Below the pieces are notes generated by a model that did no database searches, was not told the DNA's origin, and was given only the letters and a program-made list of their open reading frames with translations. From Clostridiales bacterium (lineage in GTDB: Bacteria > Bacillota > Clostridia > Christensenellales > Aristaeellaceae), in the NCBI GenBank assembly GCA_015056395.1, contig SVGK01000002.1, forward strand, positions 1-36,880: 36,880 nucleotides of DNA, given 5' to 3'. The first letter of the stretch is position 1. Each line of letters starts with the position of its first letter. The position numbers and the translations under genes were made by a program. Positions 1 to 7,071 of the stretch are shown here, piece after piece.

Positions 1-29
1 CGAAGGCTTTTTGATCACAAAAAGTTGGC

Positions 30-785
30 TTACATCAAGGTGTGTCCGTGTTGAACTTTAGTGGCCGAGGTAATATAAACATCATGGAACGAAATGTTCA
101 GCCAGGATTCTAGGCTCCCAATGTGCAGATCCGACAGGCTTTTGCAATTCATGAACGCATCCTCGCCGATGCTCGTCAGGCTCTCTGGCAGCGTAACACT
201 CGTAAGACAGCCGCATCCGTCAAACGCATGATCTCCTATGCTTGTCAAGCCATTTGGAAGCGTGATATTCGTAAGACGGCATGCTTGGAACACATAATCG
301 TCAATGCTGGTCAAGCTATTTGGCAGAGTGATGGTCTTAAGGCCGCTGCCTTGGAACGCATTTTTACCGATGCTGGTCAGGCCCTCCTGCAGCGTGATGC
401 TTTCAAGATTATTGCAGTATCCGAATGCATAATCGCCAATACTGGTCACGCTCTTCGGCAACGTAACGCTCGTGATACTGTTGAAGCTTATGAACGCTCT
501 GTTACAAATGCTGGTTACGCCCTCTTCTATTATCACACTCTTAATGGTATTGGAATACTGGTATTTCCACCAACTTCTCGAACTTTCCCATGAAGTGCCG
601 GTGAATTCATTCATTTCCCCGTTGCCGCTGATGGTTAGCTGGCCACTGTCTTCCAACAACCACCAGAACAGGTCGCCCCACGTGCCGTATTCCGCCGCCA
701 TCGCTTGGTCGCACCACAGCGCCGCAAGCAAGGTGAGGACCACGGTCAGACCAAGGAGTTTCCCGATTACAGAGTTCCGCTTCAT
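30..785 (-). CDS. Secreted BspA-type leucine-rich repeat protein
   Basis: A 251-residue exported protein with an N-terminal signal peptide (KR, then a hydrophobic stretch, likely cut after the AMA near residue 30). After a short domain containing LTISGNGEMNEF come about five LRR_5 (BspA/TpLRR) repeats of the form ITLPxSLTSIGxxAFxxC. The start has AGGAGG ten bases upstream. The C-terminal part (IGSLESWLNISF) is the beginning of a module that in relatives continues into further repeats; here it stops at HGHTLM, so the gene looks C-terminally shortened. Such proteins sit on or leave the cell surface and bind proteins; the ligand cannot be read from sequence. It stands alone, downstream of an XRE regulator gene that has its own terminator. 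Confidence 0.85.
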   Translation of the reverse strand: MKRNSVIGKLLGLTVVLTLLAALWCDQAMAAEYGTWGDLFWWLLEDSGQLTISGNGEMNEFTGTSWESSRSWWKYQYSNTIKSVIIEEGVTSICNRAFISFNSITSVTLPKSVTSIGDYAFGYCNNLESITLQEGLTSIGKNAFQGSGLKTITLPNSLTSIDDYVFQACRLTNITLPNGLTSIGDHAFDGCGCLTSVTLPESLTSIGEDAFMNCKSLSDLHIGSLESWLNISFHDVYITSATKVQHGHTLM

Positions 786-880
786 GTGCTTCTATCCTCC
801 TGTCATGGGTCTTTGGCTAAAGAGTCACTCAACAGTGACCTTCCATACCTCCATGATAGGTCGCAACGAGCCAAAAGTCA

Positions 881-930
881 CGCTACAATTCGCCATTTTC
901 GCGCTACATTTTGTTGCGCGGCGTGTAGCA
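881..930. promoter_or_regulatory. Direct and inverted CTACA repeats upstream of the LRR gene
   Basis: Two near-identical decamers, CGCTACAATT and CGCTACATTT, lie 21 bases apart (881 and 902) and are followed by the inverted half TGTAGC. They sit about 100 bases upstream of the LRR start, before a possible minus-strand -10 (TATCAT) near 855. They could be an operator for the LRR gene. The arrangement is visible; the function is inference. Confidence 0.25.
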
Positions 931-956
931 TTATGTTTTTTACGGTTTTCGCAACC

Positions 957-979
957 AAAAAAACGCCCCTCGCGGGGCG
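957..979 (-). terminator. Rho-independent terminator of the XRE regulator gene
   Basis: On the minus strand a CGCCCC-GCGA-GGGGCG hairpin is followed by seven T residues, starting about a dozen bases after the stop codon of the regulator. Confidence 0.9.
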
Positions 980-991
980 CATGATCGTAAA

Positions 992-1762
992 CTAAAACTC
1001 TATTAGACTGTAAAAGACAAGAGGCTCGCCGTTCGCGTCGTTGCCATACACCGCAATGCCTACGCGGGAAAAATTGCCCTTCGGGAAACCGCCGTCAAAC
1101 AGCAGGCTACCATATGGCACGATTTCTGGATTTTTATTGTCAGCCCTTAAATCATTCGGACCATAAGTCGCCGTTCGAACTTTGGTAATGCCCTGCGCTT
1201 GAAGCTCCACTCGTTCCACATCGAAGCCTATACCATTGGTTTCATACATGGTAAATGAATAGCGTTGGAATGTATCGTAGTCGCCCTTTTCGTCCCATGC
1301 GCGATTATCAAAGGTCAGATACGCTTTCTCCGGCTCGTTCGGCGTTTCCTGCTGGTAATACTCAACCGAGAACGTATCGTGTTGATCCTCCGGCGTGGGC
1401 TTGCGCGTCAGCTTCGGAATAAGGATGATCGCCGCGCACGCCACTATGACCGCCGCCGCGCCTATGGCAAGCCATAGCCTTTTTCGCTTGCGGGGTGCGG
1501 TCTGTGCCTCGCTGCTGACAGCCTCCGGCGCGGCCTTTTGCGGCGCAGCCTCCGGCGTGGTTTCTTCAACTGGCGCGGAAATGTCAAAGGTATAATTCAA
1601 CACCTGCGACAACAGGCGAATCGTCTCCACATCGGGCTGAGTGCGCCCACGCTCCCAAGAGGAAATGGTCTGGCGCGATACATTGATCGTGTTTGAAAGC
1701 TGTTCCTGCGTCATGTGCGCCGCGCTACGCGCAGCGGTCAACTGTTCGGCAAATGTCTGCAT
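992..1762 (-). CDS. Membrane-anchored XRE-family regulator
   Basis: A 256-residue protein. Residues 1-60 are a Cro/CI-type helix-turn-helix (LTAARSAAHMTQEQLSNTI, then SRQTISSWERGRTQPD). An Ala/Pro linker leads to one transmembrane helix (LWLAIGAAAVIVACAAIILI) and an exported C-terminal domain of about 120 residues that I do not recognise. The architecture suggests a regulator that senses something outside the cell. I chose MQTFAEQL as start because GAGGGGCGGG precedes it and because an in-frame ATG further upstream would lie outside the transcript predicted from a TTGTCT/TATAAT promoter. Whether it controls the nearby LRR gene is unknown. Confidence 0.85.
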   Translation of the reverse strand: MQTFAEQLTAARSAAHMTQEQLSNTINVSRQTISSWERGRTQPDVETIRLLSQVLNYTFDISAPVEETTPEAAPQKAAPEAVSSEAQTAPRKRKRLWLAIGAAAVIVACAAIILIPKLTRKPTPEDQHDTFSVEYYQQETPNEPEKAYLTFDNRAWDEKGDYDTFQRYSFTMYETNGIGFDVERVELQAQGITKVRTATYGPNDLRADNKNPEIVPYGSLLFDGGFPKGNFSRVGIAVYGNDANGEPLVFYSLIEF

Positions 1763-1798
1763 GGCGATATCCCGCCCCTCATGTGGTAATATGACAAT

Positions 1799-1827
1799 AT
1801 TATACCACCGCGCCACGCATTAGACAA
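1799..1827 (-). promoter_or_regulatory. Sigma-A promoter of the XRE regulator
   Basis: Reading on the minus strand: -35 TTGTCT (1822-1827), 17-base spacer, perfect -10 TATAAT (1799-1804). The expected transcription start is near 1792, about 30 bases before the chosen ATG. Confidence 0.8.
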
Positions 1828-1897
1828 GCAACGGCGGGTAAAAACGCACATCCCTCGGCCGAACAGCATAACAGTGGGGGAAATGTGCTGTAATATG

Positions 1898-1952
1898 GCG
1901 TGAATCCTGCAATCTGCAACCTATAACCATGTAAACACATGATGATTCACGC
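1898..1952 (+). terminator. Inverted repeat followed by T-rich tract
   Basis: GCGTGAATC (1898-1906) pairs with GATTCACGC (1944-1952) around a 37-base loop that itself holds CATGTAAACACATG; GGTTTTTCTGTTTTTT follows. It could terminate a lost upstream gene or be part of an origin-like region. Nothing coding is convincing between the regulator promoter and 2240. Confidence 0.35.
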
Positions 1953-2028
1953 GGTTTTTCTGTTTTTTGCAGGAATTGGCAGCAATAGCTAAGGATGCAG
2001 CTTGCAAATGAGCAACGGCGCAATGTAC

Positions 2029-2120
2029 ATTCGTGCTTATGCGTGTCAATGCGTGTTATTGCATGTTAATGCGCGTCATTGTCATGCAAATGCGCGTCGT
2101 AGTATGGCGTATGCGTGCGT
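2029..2120. repeat. Helically phased 10-base iteron-like repeats
   Basis: Copies of ATGCGTGTTA and variants begin at 2039, 2049, 2059, 2069, 2090 and 2111, with degenerate copies near 2029 and 2080. Spacings of 10, 10, 10, 21 and 21 put all of them on one face of the helix. An exact further copy, ATGCGTGTTA, lies at 2708-2717 on the other side of the tRNA gene. Directly repeated, phased units upstream of a Rep-like gene resemble plasmid or phage iterons, or an operator array. Confidence 0.6.
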
Positions 2121-2135
2121 TACACCGCCGTTTAT

Positions 2136-2220
2136 TTGAGAAACATAAAAATAAATGATAAAATATATATAGAAAATGAGGAAAGGGAAAATCTCTCCGA
2201 CATTTTTAAATATATATTAA
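2136..2220. other. AT-rich stretch between repeats and Rep-like gene
   Basis: About 85 bases of almost pure A/T (runs such as AAAATATATATAG and TTTAAATATATATTAA) in an otherwise GC-rich region, directly between the phased repeats and the Rep-like start codon. It would suit a DNA-unwinding element or a strong promoter region. The role is inference. Confidence 0.4.
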
Positions 2221-2239
2221 ACGGAGGCTTGACAATACT

Positions 2240-2587
2240 ATGCCACGTACATTAGAAAATCAAAGGTGGTTCAGAATCAACGGAACCTCGCTTAAAAACA
2301 ACTTCCTGCAAGTCGCCCACTCAGATTGGATGGGTGTCAACAGGAATGAAGAATTAGGCCCCTTCGGGCTACAGCTTTATCTCTACCTCGCGGGCAACGC
2401 GAACGGTTATGAGTTTGCGCTGTCGCCGCAAGCGGCAAGAGAACAAGCGGGCATTAAAGAAACATCGTTCCGCAAATACTTGAAGCTGCTCGAAAAGCAC
2501 AGCTACATCGTCTGGCGGCGGGGCAAGTACATAAAGAAATTCGTTCGATCTTATTCAGATCGAACGAATTGTGGTGGTGGAGCATAG
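2240..2587 (+). CDS. Rep-like winged-helix protein, C-terminally truncated
   Basis: A 115-residue reading frame. Its first ~100 residues resemble the N-terminal winged helix of plasmid/phage replication proteins and replisome organisers of Firmicutes (LGPFGLQLYLYLAGNANGYE; then SPQAAREQAGIKETSFRKYL as the recognition segment; then KHSYIVWRRG). The last ~15 residues are encoded by the tRNA terminator hairpin and by the 3' end of the antisense tRNA-Ala gene, so they are not original sequence. The gene appears cut where an element integrated at, or was deleted up to, the tRNA 3' end. GGAGG lies 12 bases before the ATG. A DNA-binding regulator of the same fold is an alternative. Confidence 0.6.
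   Translation: MPRTLENQRWFRINGTSLKNNFLQVAHSDWMGVNRNEELGPFGLQLYLYLAGNANGYEFALSPQAAREQAGIKETSFRKYLKLLEKHSYIVWRRGKYIKKFVRSYSDRTNCGGGA
2531..2570 (-). terminator. Terminator of the tRNA-Ala gene
   Basis: A perfect 13-base stem (AATTCGTTCGATC with its complement) with a 7-base loop begins four bases after the tRNA CCA end; TTCTTTAT follows on the minus strand. The stem is AT-rich at its base, so efficiency is uncertain. Confidence 0.7.
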
Positions 2588-2650
2588 CGGATTCGAACCG
2601 CTGACCTCTACAATGCGAATGTAGCGCGCTACCAACTGTGCTAATGCCCC
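2575..2650 (-). tRNA. tRNA-Ala (anticodon CGC), CCA encoded
   Basis: Folds as a complete cloverleaf on the minus strand: acceptor GGGGCAT/ATGCTCC, D arm GCAC-AGTTGGTA-GCGC, anticodon stem CTACA/TGTAG with loop TTCGCAT, T arm AGCGG-TTCGAAT-CCGCT, discriminator A, then CCA. Anticodon CGC reads GCG. The third acceptor pair is G-U, the classic alanine identity element, which supports the assignment. The D stem has an A12-C23 mismatch. The 3' end overlaps the tail of the Rep-like frame on the other strand. Confidence 0.95.
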
Positions 2651-2673
2651 ATGCGTTCCTTGCGAACAGGAAT

Positions 2674-2702
2674 ATATTATCACATCGCATACCAAATTGC
2701 AA
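2674..2702 (-). promoter_or_regulatory. Promoter of tRNA-Ala
   Basis: Minus strand: TTGCAA (2697-2702), 17-base spacer, TAATAT (2674-2679), placed 23 bases before the mature 5' end. Confidence 0.6.
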
Positions 2703-2727
2703 TACATATGCGTGTTAATTTTCCCGA

Positions 2728-2757
2728 TTGCGCACCGCATCCCCTCTGTGGTACAAT
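2728..2757 (+). promoter_or_regulatory. Promoter of the thioesterase gene
   Basis: TTGCGC (2728-2733), 18-base spacer, TACAAT (2752-2757), about 30 bases before the chosen start. Confidence 0.55.
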
Positions 2758-2787
2758 GGCGGCAGCACAACGCAGGAGGTATGGACG

Positions 2788-3231
2788 ATGACCGAAGTGA
2801 CGCGCAGCGTGCAGATCGTACTGCCGCAGCACTGCAACGGCTATGCAAACCCCAGGCTGTTCGGCGGCCAGGTCATGGCGTGGATCGACGTGATCGGCGC
2901 CGTCGCCGCAAGGAGATACGCGCACGGCGCGGTGACCACGGCGTGCGTGGCGCACCTGAGCTTTTTGAACCCCGCGCACCTGAACGACACCGTGGTGCAG
3001 GAGGCGCGCGTGACGTGGACGGGCCGCACATCCATCGAGGTGCGCGTGGACACGTTCGTGGAACAGTTGGACGGCACGCGCAGCACCGTCAACATAGCCC
3101 ACGTGGTCTATGTCGCGCTGGACGACGACGAGAAGCCCCGGCCCGTGCCGCCCTTCGTGCCTGAGACGGACGAAGAGAAAGCGGAGTACGCTGCAGCGTG
3201 CCTGCGCAGGCAGCAGCGCAGCGGCCGCTGA
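2788..3231 (+). CDS. Acyl-CoA thioesterase, single hotdog domain
   Basis: 147 residues with the YciA/BFIT-type hotdog signature: a short strand with HCNGYANPRLFGGQVMAW, then the conserved acyl-CoA thioesterase stretch TTACVAHLSFLNPAHLNDTV and TWTGRTSIEVRV. It would hydrolyse acyl-CoA thioesters in the cytoplasm; chain-length preference cannot be read. AGGAGG lies eight bases before this ATG, whereas an in-frame ATG 60 bases upstream lies at the promoter and has no such site. The C-terminus is a charged tail of about 20 residues. It is a single-gene unit converging on recR with no base between the two stop codons. Confidence 0.88.
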   Translation: MTEVTRSVQIVLPQHCNGYANPRLFGGQVMAWIDVIGAVAARRYAHGAVTTACVAHLSFLNPAHLNDTVVQEARVTWTGRTSIEVRVDTFVEQLDGTRSTVNIAHVVYVALDDDEKPRPVPPFVPETDEEKAEYAAACLRRQQRSGR

Positions 3232-3828
3232 TCACAGCTCGCGCCTTCCCTGGAATGCGCGCAGCAGCGTGACCTCGTCCGTGTACTCCAAATCGCCGCC
3301 CACGGGCACGCCGTGCGCGATGCGCGTGATCTTTATGCCCATGGGCTTGATCAGCCGCGCGATATACGCCGCCGTGGCCTCGCCCTCGACGTCCGGGTTG
3401 GTCGCCAGCACGACCTCCTTCACAGTGCCGTCGGAAAGCCGCTCCATCAGCGGCGCGATGCGTATGTCGTCGGGCCCAACGCCGTTCATGGGCGATATCA
3501 CGCCGTTCAGCACGTGGTACAGCCCGTCGAACGCCTGCATGCGCTCAAGCGCCATCACGTCGCGCGCGTCGCGCACCACGCATATGATGTCGCGCCTGCG
3601 GCGCGGGTCGGCGCAGATCGCGCACGGGTCCACGTCGGTGAAGTTCCCACACACGGGGCAGAAGTGCACCTGCTTCTTGCCGTTGAATATCGCCGCGGCC
3701 AGCGCACGCACGTCGTCCTCCGGCAGGCCTATGATGTGATAGGCCAGCCGCTGTGCCGACTTGCGGCCCACGCCGGGCAGCTTGCCCAGTTCGTTGACCA
3801 GGCGGGAGATCGCTTCGATTTCTGCCAT
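3232..3828 (-). CDS. recR: Recombination mediator RecR
   Basis: 198 residues, the normal RecR length. In order: helix-hairpin-helix (LGKLPGVGRKSAQRLAYHI, residues 14-32), four-Cys zinc motif (CPVC...CAIC, C57, C60, C69, C72), then a Toprim domain (VVRDARDVMALE..., ATNPDVEGEATAAYI). RecR works with RecO and RecF to load RecA at gapped or broken DNA. It follows ybaB closely, as in many bacteria. The dnaX gene that usually precedes this pair is not present upstream here. Confidence 0.97.
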   Translation of the reverse strand: MAEIEAISRLVNELGKLPGVGRKSAQRLAYHIIGLPEDDVRALAAAIFNGKKQVHFCPVCGNFTDVDPCAICADPRRRRDIICVVRDARDVMALERMQAFDGLYHVLNGVISPMNGVGPDDIRIAPLMERLSDGTVKEVVLATNPDVEGEATAAYIARLIKPMGIKITRIAHGVPVGGDLEYTDEVTLLRAFQGRREL

Positions 3829-3838
3829 GACTTATGAT

Positions 3839-3860
3839 GGGGCGGCCTATGCGCCGCCCC
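3839..3860. other. GC-rich hairpin between ybaB and recR
   Basis: GGGGCGGC and GCCGCCCC form a perfect 8-base stem with a 6-base loop just upstream of recR and downstream of the ybaB stop. No T tract follows on the minus strand, so it looks like an RNA-processing or attenuating hairpin rather than a full terminator. Confidence 0.5.
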
Positions 3861-3874
3861 TTCCTCTCTTCCCG

Positions 3875-4216
3875 TCAGAACAGTCCGCCCATGTTCATGC
3901 CGCCGGTGAGCTTGCCCATCTCGCGCTCCATGGTGTCCGCCGCGGTGTGCAGCGCCTCGTTGACCGCCACCATGATCAGATCCTCGAGCATCTCGACGTC
4001 GTCCGGGTCGACCGCCTCGGGCTTGATCGAAATGGAGGTGAGTTCGCGCTTGCCGCTGACCTTCACGGTGACCATGTCGCCGCCCGCCGTGGCCTCGTAT
4101 TCGCGCGCCTCTAACTCCTCCTGCATCTCCGTCATCTTCTGCTGAAGCTTCTGCGCCTGACGCGCCAGCTGCTGCATGTTTCCGCCGCCCATTCCGGGCC
4201 AACCGCCCCTTGCCAT
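3875..4216 (-). CDS. ybaB: YbaB/EbfC nucleoid-associated protein
   Basis: 113 residues. A Gly/Met-rich start ([17 protein letters not shown]) leads into the coiled-coil helix ([20 protein letters not shown]), the small beta sheet ([19 protein letters not shown]) and a C-terminal helix ([13 protein letters not shown]) ending in [14 protein letters not shown]. YbaB dimers bind DNA and are usually encoded next to recR, as here. The start is fixed by AAGGAAGG seven to eight bases upstream; a longer in-frame extension has no such site and lies in intergenic sequence. Confidence 0.95.
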   Translation of the reverse strand: MARGGWPGMGGGNMQQLARQAQKLQQKMTEMQEELEAREYEATAGGDMVTVKVSGKRELTSISIKPEAVDPDDVEMLEDLIMVAVNEALHTAADTMEREMGKLTGGMNMGGLF

Positions 4217-4486
4217 AGTTTGCCGCCTTCCTTTCCGCGTGACAGCCGGGCGATGCCGGCCGTGATGTTCATGTGATACCAGGTCATTATACAGGATTTT
4301 CGGAAAAAGGTAAAGGGCGTTTTGGGAAATTCGGGATGAGGGAGCCGGGATCGAGGCCCGACGGACGGGGGCGGGCCTGTGCTTATATGGAAATATGTGT
4401 GTCTTTGGGGAAAGGGATGACATGCGCGCACGCAAAGGCCGTAGTTCGTTTAGGCGCTGTATGGTTCGTGTCGGGATGGGGTTCGC

Positions 4487-4512
4487 GGGCGCCATGGATG
4501 GCGCCCCTACGG
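4487..4512. repeat. REP-like palindrome (GCCATggATGGC family)
   Basis: GGCGCCATGGATGGCGCC followed by CCTACGG. The same core with GCCATGAATGGC and the same CCTACGG tail occurs at 36127-36152, with relatives near 35525 and 36200. The rest of the gap between ybaB and the next gene (4217-4573) holds nothing coding that I can support. Confidence 0.6.
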
Positions 4513-4543
4513 GAGTTCCATCCGCGAACAGCCGCCTCCCACA

Positions 4544-4567
4544 ATTCTTGATTCTGGATTCTGGATT
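4544..4567. repeat. 7-base tandem repeat
   Basis: ATTCTTG-ATTCTGG-ATTCTGG-ATT, three units of seven bases immediately downstream of the next minus-strand gene. One of four such heptamer tracts in the window. Confidence 0.7.
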
Positions 4568-4573
4568 GCCTTC

Positions 4574-5008
4574 TCATCTTCTTCGCCCCAGCGGCTTCCC
4601 CAGCACCTCGCTCATCACTACGGCGCTCTTCATGTCCTTCGCGTCGAAGCGGCGGCGGGACGGCTGCGCGCGCTTTTCCGCGGACGAGGCCTTCTTCTGC
4701 GCGGCGTCCGCGCGGCGCATGTGGCGGGCGTGCTCCTCGGGAGATTCGCCCTCGCCGGTAAAGCGGCGTTCGGCCCTCTCGGGCAGCTTGCCCGCGCCGG
4801 TGTAGCGCTGCGCGGCCTCCTCGGGCGGCACGCCCTCGCCGAAGTAATCAGCCTGCGCCTGCGGCTCGTCCTTCGGCTCCGCTGCGCCTTCCGCTTCATG
4901 CGCGGTGTCGGCCTGTGCGGCCTTCCGCCGGTCCTTCGTCTTCTTGTCCTTCATCATGAGGAAAACGAATATGAGCAACCAGAATACGATCATGACCGCC
5001 GAGCTCAT
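4574..5008 (-). CDS. Small single-span membrane protein with 14-residue repeats
   Basis: 144 residues; function not recognised. Residues 2-20 form one transmembrane helix (AVMIVFWLLIFVFLMM) followed by a Lys/Arg cluster, so the body is cytoplasmic. Residues ~55-96 hold three imperfect 14-residue repeats: DYFGEGVPPEEAAQ, RYTGAGKLPERAER, RFTGEGESPEEHAR. The C-terminal AVVMSEVLGKPLGRRR resembles a tail seen in short hypothetical proteins of other Clostridia, possibly a partner-binding peptide. GGGAGGT lies about ten bases before the start. It is 42 bases behind the caspase-like gene and probably co-transcribed. Confidence 0.75.
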   Translation of the reverse strand: MSSAVMIVFWLLIFVFLMMKDKKTKDRRKAAQADTAHEAEGAAEPKDEPQAQADYFGEGVPPEEAAQRYTGAGKLPERAERRFTGEGESPEEHARHMRRADAAQKKASSAEKRAQPSRRRFDAKDMKSAVVMSEVLGKPLGRRR

Positions 5009-5050
5009 GGCCGTCCCGACCTCCCTTCATCTCGCTTGCATGGTCCGTGT

Positions 5051-7045
5051 TCAGCGATCCCGCGCGTACCACACGAACGTGTCGTGCTCGGGATAGGCGC
5101 ACACGGTCTGTATGTATGCGCTGCCCGCCTCGCGCAGCAGGCGGGGCACGCTCTTCTTCAGGTATACCGTCGTCTCGTCGAGCGTGAGCTTTCCATCGCC
5201 GTCCGCGTCCGCGCGCATGACGGCCTTCTCTCCTTCATCCAGATCCCAGCCGGCCGACTCGCACAGCGCGAGCCCGAACACCGTCGCCATGTCGCTGTCG
5301 TCGCCCATGCGGTAGGAATCCTGGTCCAGGCACGCGCTGGCGATCACGTGTATGCCGCTTCCGGCGAGCGGCGCCGCGCCGCGCAGGCCCGTGAACGCGC
5401 CCGCGATGCCCTCGGTCAGGTCGGTCGGGCTGCTCTCGGCGCCGATCAGCCCGCCGGAGGCGCAGCAGTCCGCCAGCACGACGACGGTCCCCCTGATGTC
5501 CGCAAGCTCTCCCGCCAGGTCCATCGCGGACAGCACGGAGCCGTCCGCCATCACGAACTGCGTCATGCCGGCGCGGTAGAAGCCGTGGCACGTGATGTAG
5601 AGTATCGACACGTCGTCCGCGCGCGCCTCGCCGAACACGCGGCGCAGCGCGGCGATCACGGAATCGCGCGGCGCGTCCATCAGCGCAGTGACGCTGACCT
5701 CCGTGCCGCCGAAGGACGCCGTCCGCAAAAGCGACATGACGCCCTCGATGCTGCGCACGCTGCCCTCGCGCGCCGTGTCCACGTCGATCATGTAGTTCTG
5801 CTCGCCCACGAGCAGCGCGCGATAGCGCCTGCGCGCGGGCTGCACCGTCACGCTCAGTCGCGCGATCAGGCCTCTGTCAAGGCTGGTCGCGAAGATCTGC
5901 GCCGTGCCCGGTCTGAGCGCCGTGAGCACGCCGCTTTCATCTACCTTGACGATGTCCGGGTCCGCCGAATCGTAGCGTATCGAACGCTCCGTGGCGTTGT
6001 AGGGCTCCAATGATGCCGAGACCGCCAGCTGCTCGCCCTCCGCCATGGTCACCTGGTCCCACGGGAAGCGTATGCGCTGCACGTTCACGCGCTCGACCAC
6101 GACGTGGCACGAGACCCGCGCGCCGCCGTAGGCGATGGCCGTGACGATGGCCGTGCCCTCTTCGCGGCCCTCGATGTCCGCCTTTTCTCCGGTGTGTATC
6201 ACCGTGTCGTCGCTGCTGTCCAGGAACAGCAACGGACAAGCGTCCGCCGGCTCGAAAGACACGCCCAGATCCTGCGTGGAACGCCCCGTGACGACCACGC
6301 GCGTGTCCGCCACTTCGATCGCCTTCGCCTCGGTGGTGTTCGCGCTGCGCAGCGCCTCCACGCGCACGCGCCCCGTGCCGCCGCCCGGCGCGCTCATGCG
6401 CAGCAGGTACGTGCGCCCCGCCTCGAACCTGCGCCAGACCACCTGCGCGCCGGAGGGCAGCGCCGCGCCCTGCATGAGCACGCGCCCGCGCGCGTCCATG
6501 AGCTTCAGGTCGAGTTCTATCCCCTCCTCGGAGGTGCAGCTGATCATCGCCGCGCCGCCCGTCTCCGCGCTGATCTGGAACCAATGGTCGTCGCCGGGGT
6601 GGACGACCTGCTTGGTGTAGGCCGCCGCGTCGCGCAGCGTGAGCGGCAGCTCGCAGCAGCGGCTCTTCACGGCGCGGGAGATCTCGAACGCCGTCTTCCC
6701 CGTGCCCGAGACCCTGAGCGTGACGGCCTCGTCCGCGCGAAGGTGCGCCCCGGCCAGCGCCAGCGTGCCGTCACCCGAGGCCAGCAGCTGCGCGCCCATA
6801 TAGAGCTCGGCGCGCACTTCGGCGAAGTCGTCTATAGGGAACGCGCACAGCACGTAGTCGGCCTCGTCCGCGGGCGTGAAGGCGAATTCCCGCGCCCCCA
6901 GGTCCAGATCCAGCTCGACCCACTGGCCCGAGAGTATCTCCTCCATCGCCTCGAACGCCCGAAGAGGCGATTCCGCGCGCGCACACCAAATAAGCCCTGC
7001 CAGTATGAACAGGGTCAGCAATATCGTGCGGCGCTGTCTCGACAT
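5051..7045 (-). CDS. Secreted caspase-like (C14) protein with Ig-like and EF-hand parts
   Basis: 664 residues. Order: signal peptide (cut near ARA, ~24); two beta-rich PPC-like regions (~40-125 and ~130-235); two BIG2-like Ig domains (~245-320 and ~322-403; SADPDIVKVDESGVLTALRPG is the typical BIG2 end); a caspase-like domain (~408-600) with catalytic His in YITCHGFY (H487) and Cys in LADCCASGG (C528); an EF-hand-like loop DADGDGKLTLDE (613-624). Both catalytic residues are present, so an active cysteine peptidase is plausible, perhaps Ca-dependent and acting outside the membrane; its substrate is unknown. The start follows AGGAGG and lies 26 bases after the kinase stop, which suggests an operon. 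Confidence 0.85.
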   Translation of the reverse strand: MSRQRRTILLTLFILAGLIWCARAESPLRAFEAMEEILSGQWVELDLDLGAREFAFTPADEADYVLCAFPIDDFAEVRAELYMGAQLLASGDGTLALAGAHLRADEAVTLRVSGTGKTAFEISRAVKSRCCELPLTLRDAAAYTKQVVHPGDDHWFQISAETGGAAMISCTSEEGIELDLKLMDARGRVLMQGAALPSGAQVVWRRFEAGRTYLLRMSAPGGGTGRVRVEALRSANTTEAKAIEVADTRVVVTGRSTQDLGVSFEPADACPLLFLDSSDDTVIHTGEKADIEGREEGTAIVTAIAYGGARVSCHVVVERVNVQRIRFPWDQVTMAEGEQLAVSASLEPYNATERSIRYDSADPDIVKVDESGVLTALRPGTAQIFATSLDRGLIARLSVTVQPARRRYRALLVGEQNYMIDVDTAREGSVRSIEGVMSLLRTASFGGTEVSVTALMDAPRDSVIAALRRVFGEARADDVSILYITCHGFYRAGMTQFVMADGSVLSAMDLAGELADIRGTVVVLADCCASGGLIGAESSPTDLTEGIAGAFTGLRGAAPLAGSGIHVIASACLDQDSYRMGDDSDMATVFGLALCESAGWDLDEGEKAVMRADADGDGKLTLDETTVYLKKSVPRLLREAGSAYIQTVCAYPEHDTFVWYARDR

Positions 7046-7071
7046 ATTGCGCCTCCTGTGCGATATGAGGG

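Noticed and set aside
1820-2023. A 67-codon minus-strand frame upstream of the XRE regulator
   Set aside because: No RBS, Cys/Arg-rich random composition, overlaps the promoter of the regulator.
4721-6013. A 430-codon plus-strand frame opposite the caspase-like gene
   Set aside because: Mirror of real genes on the minus strand; low-complexity Arg/His/Ala protein, and no RBS.
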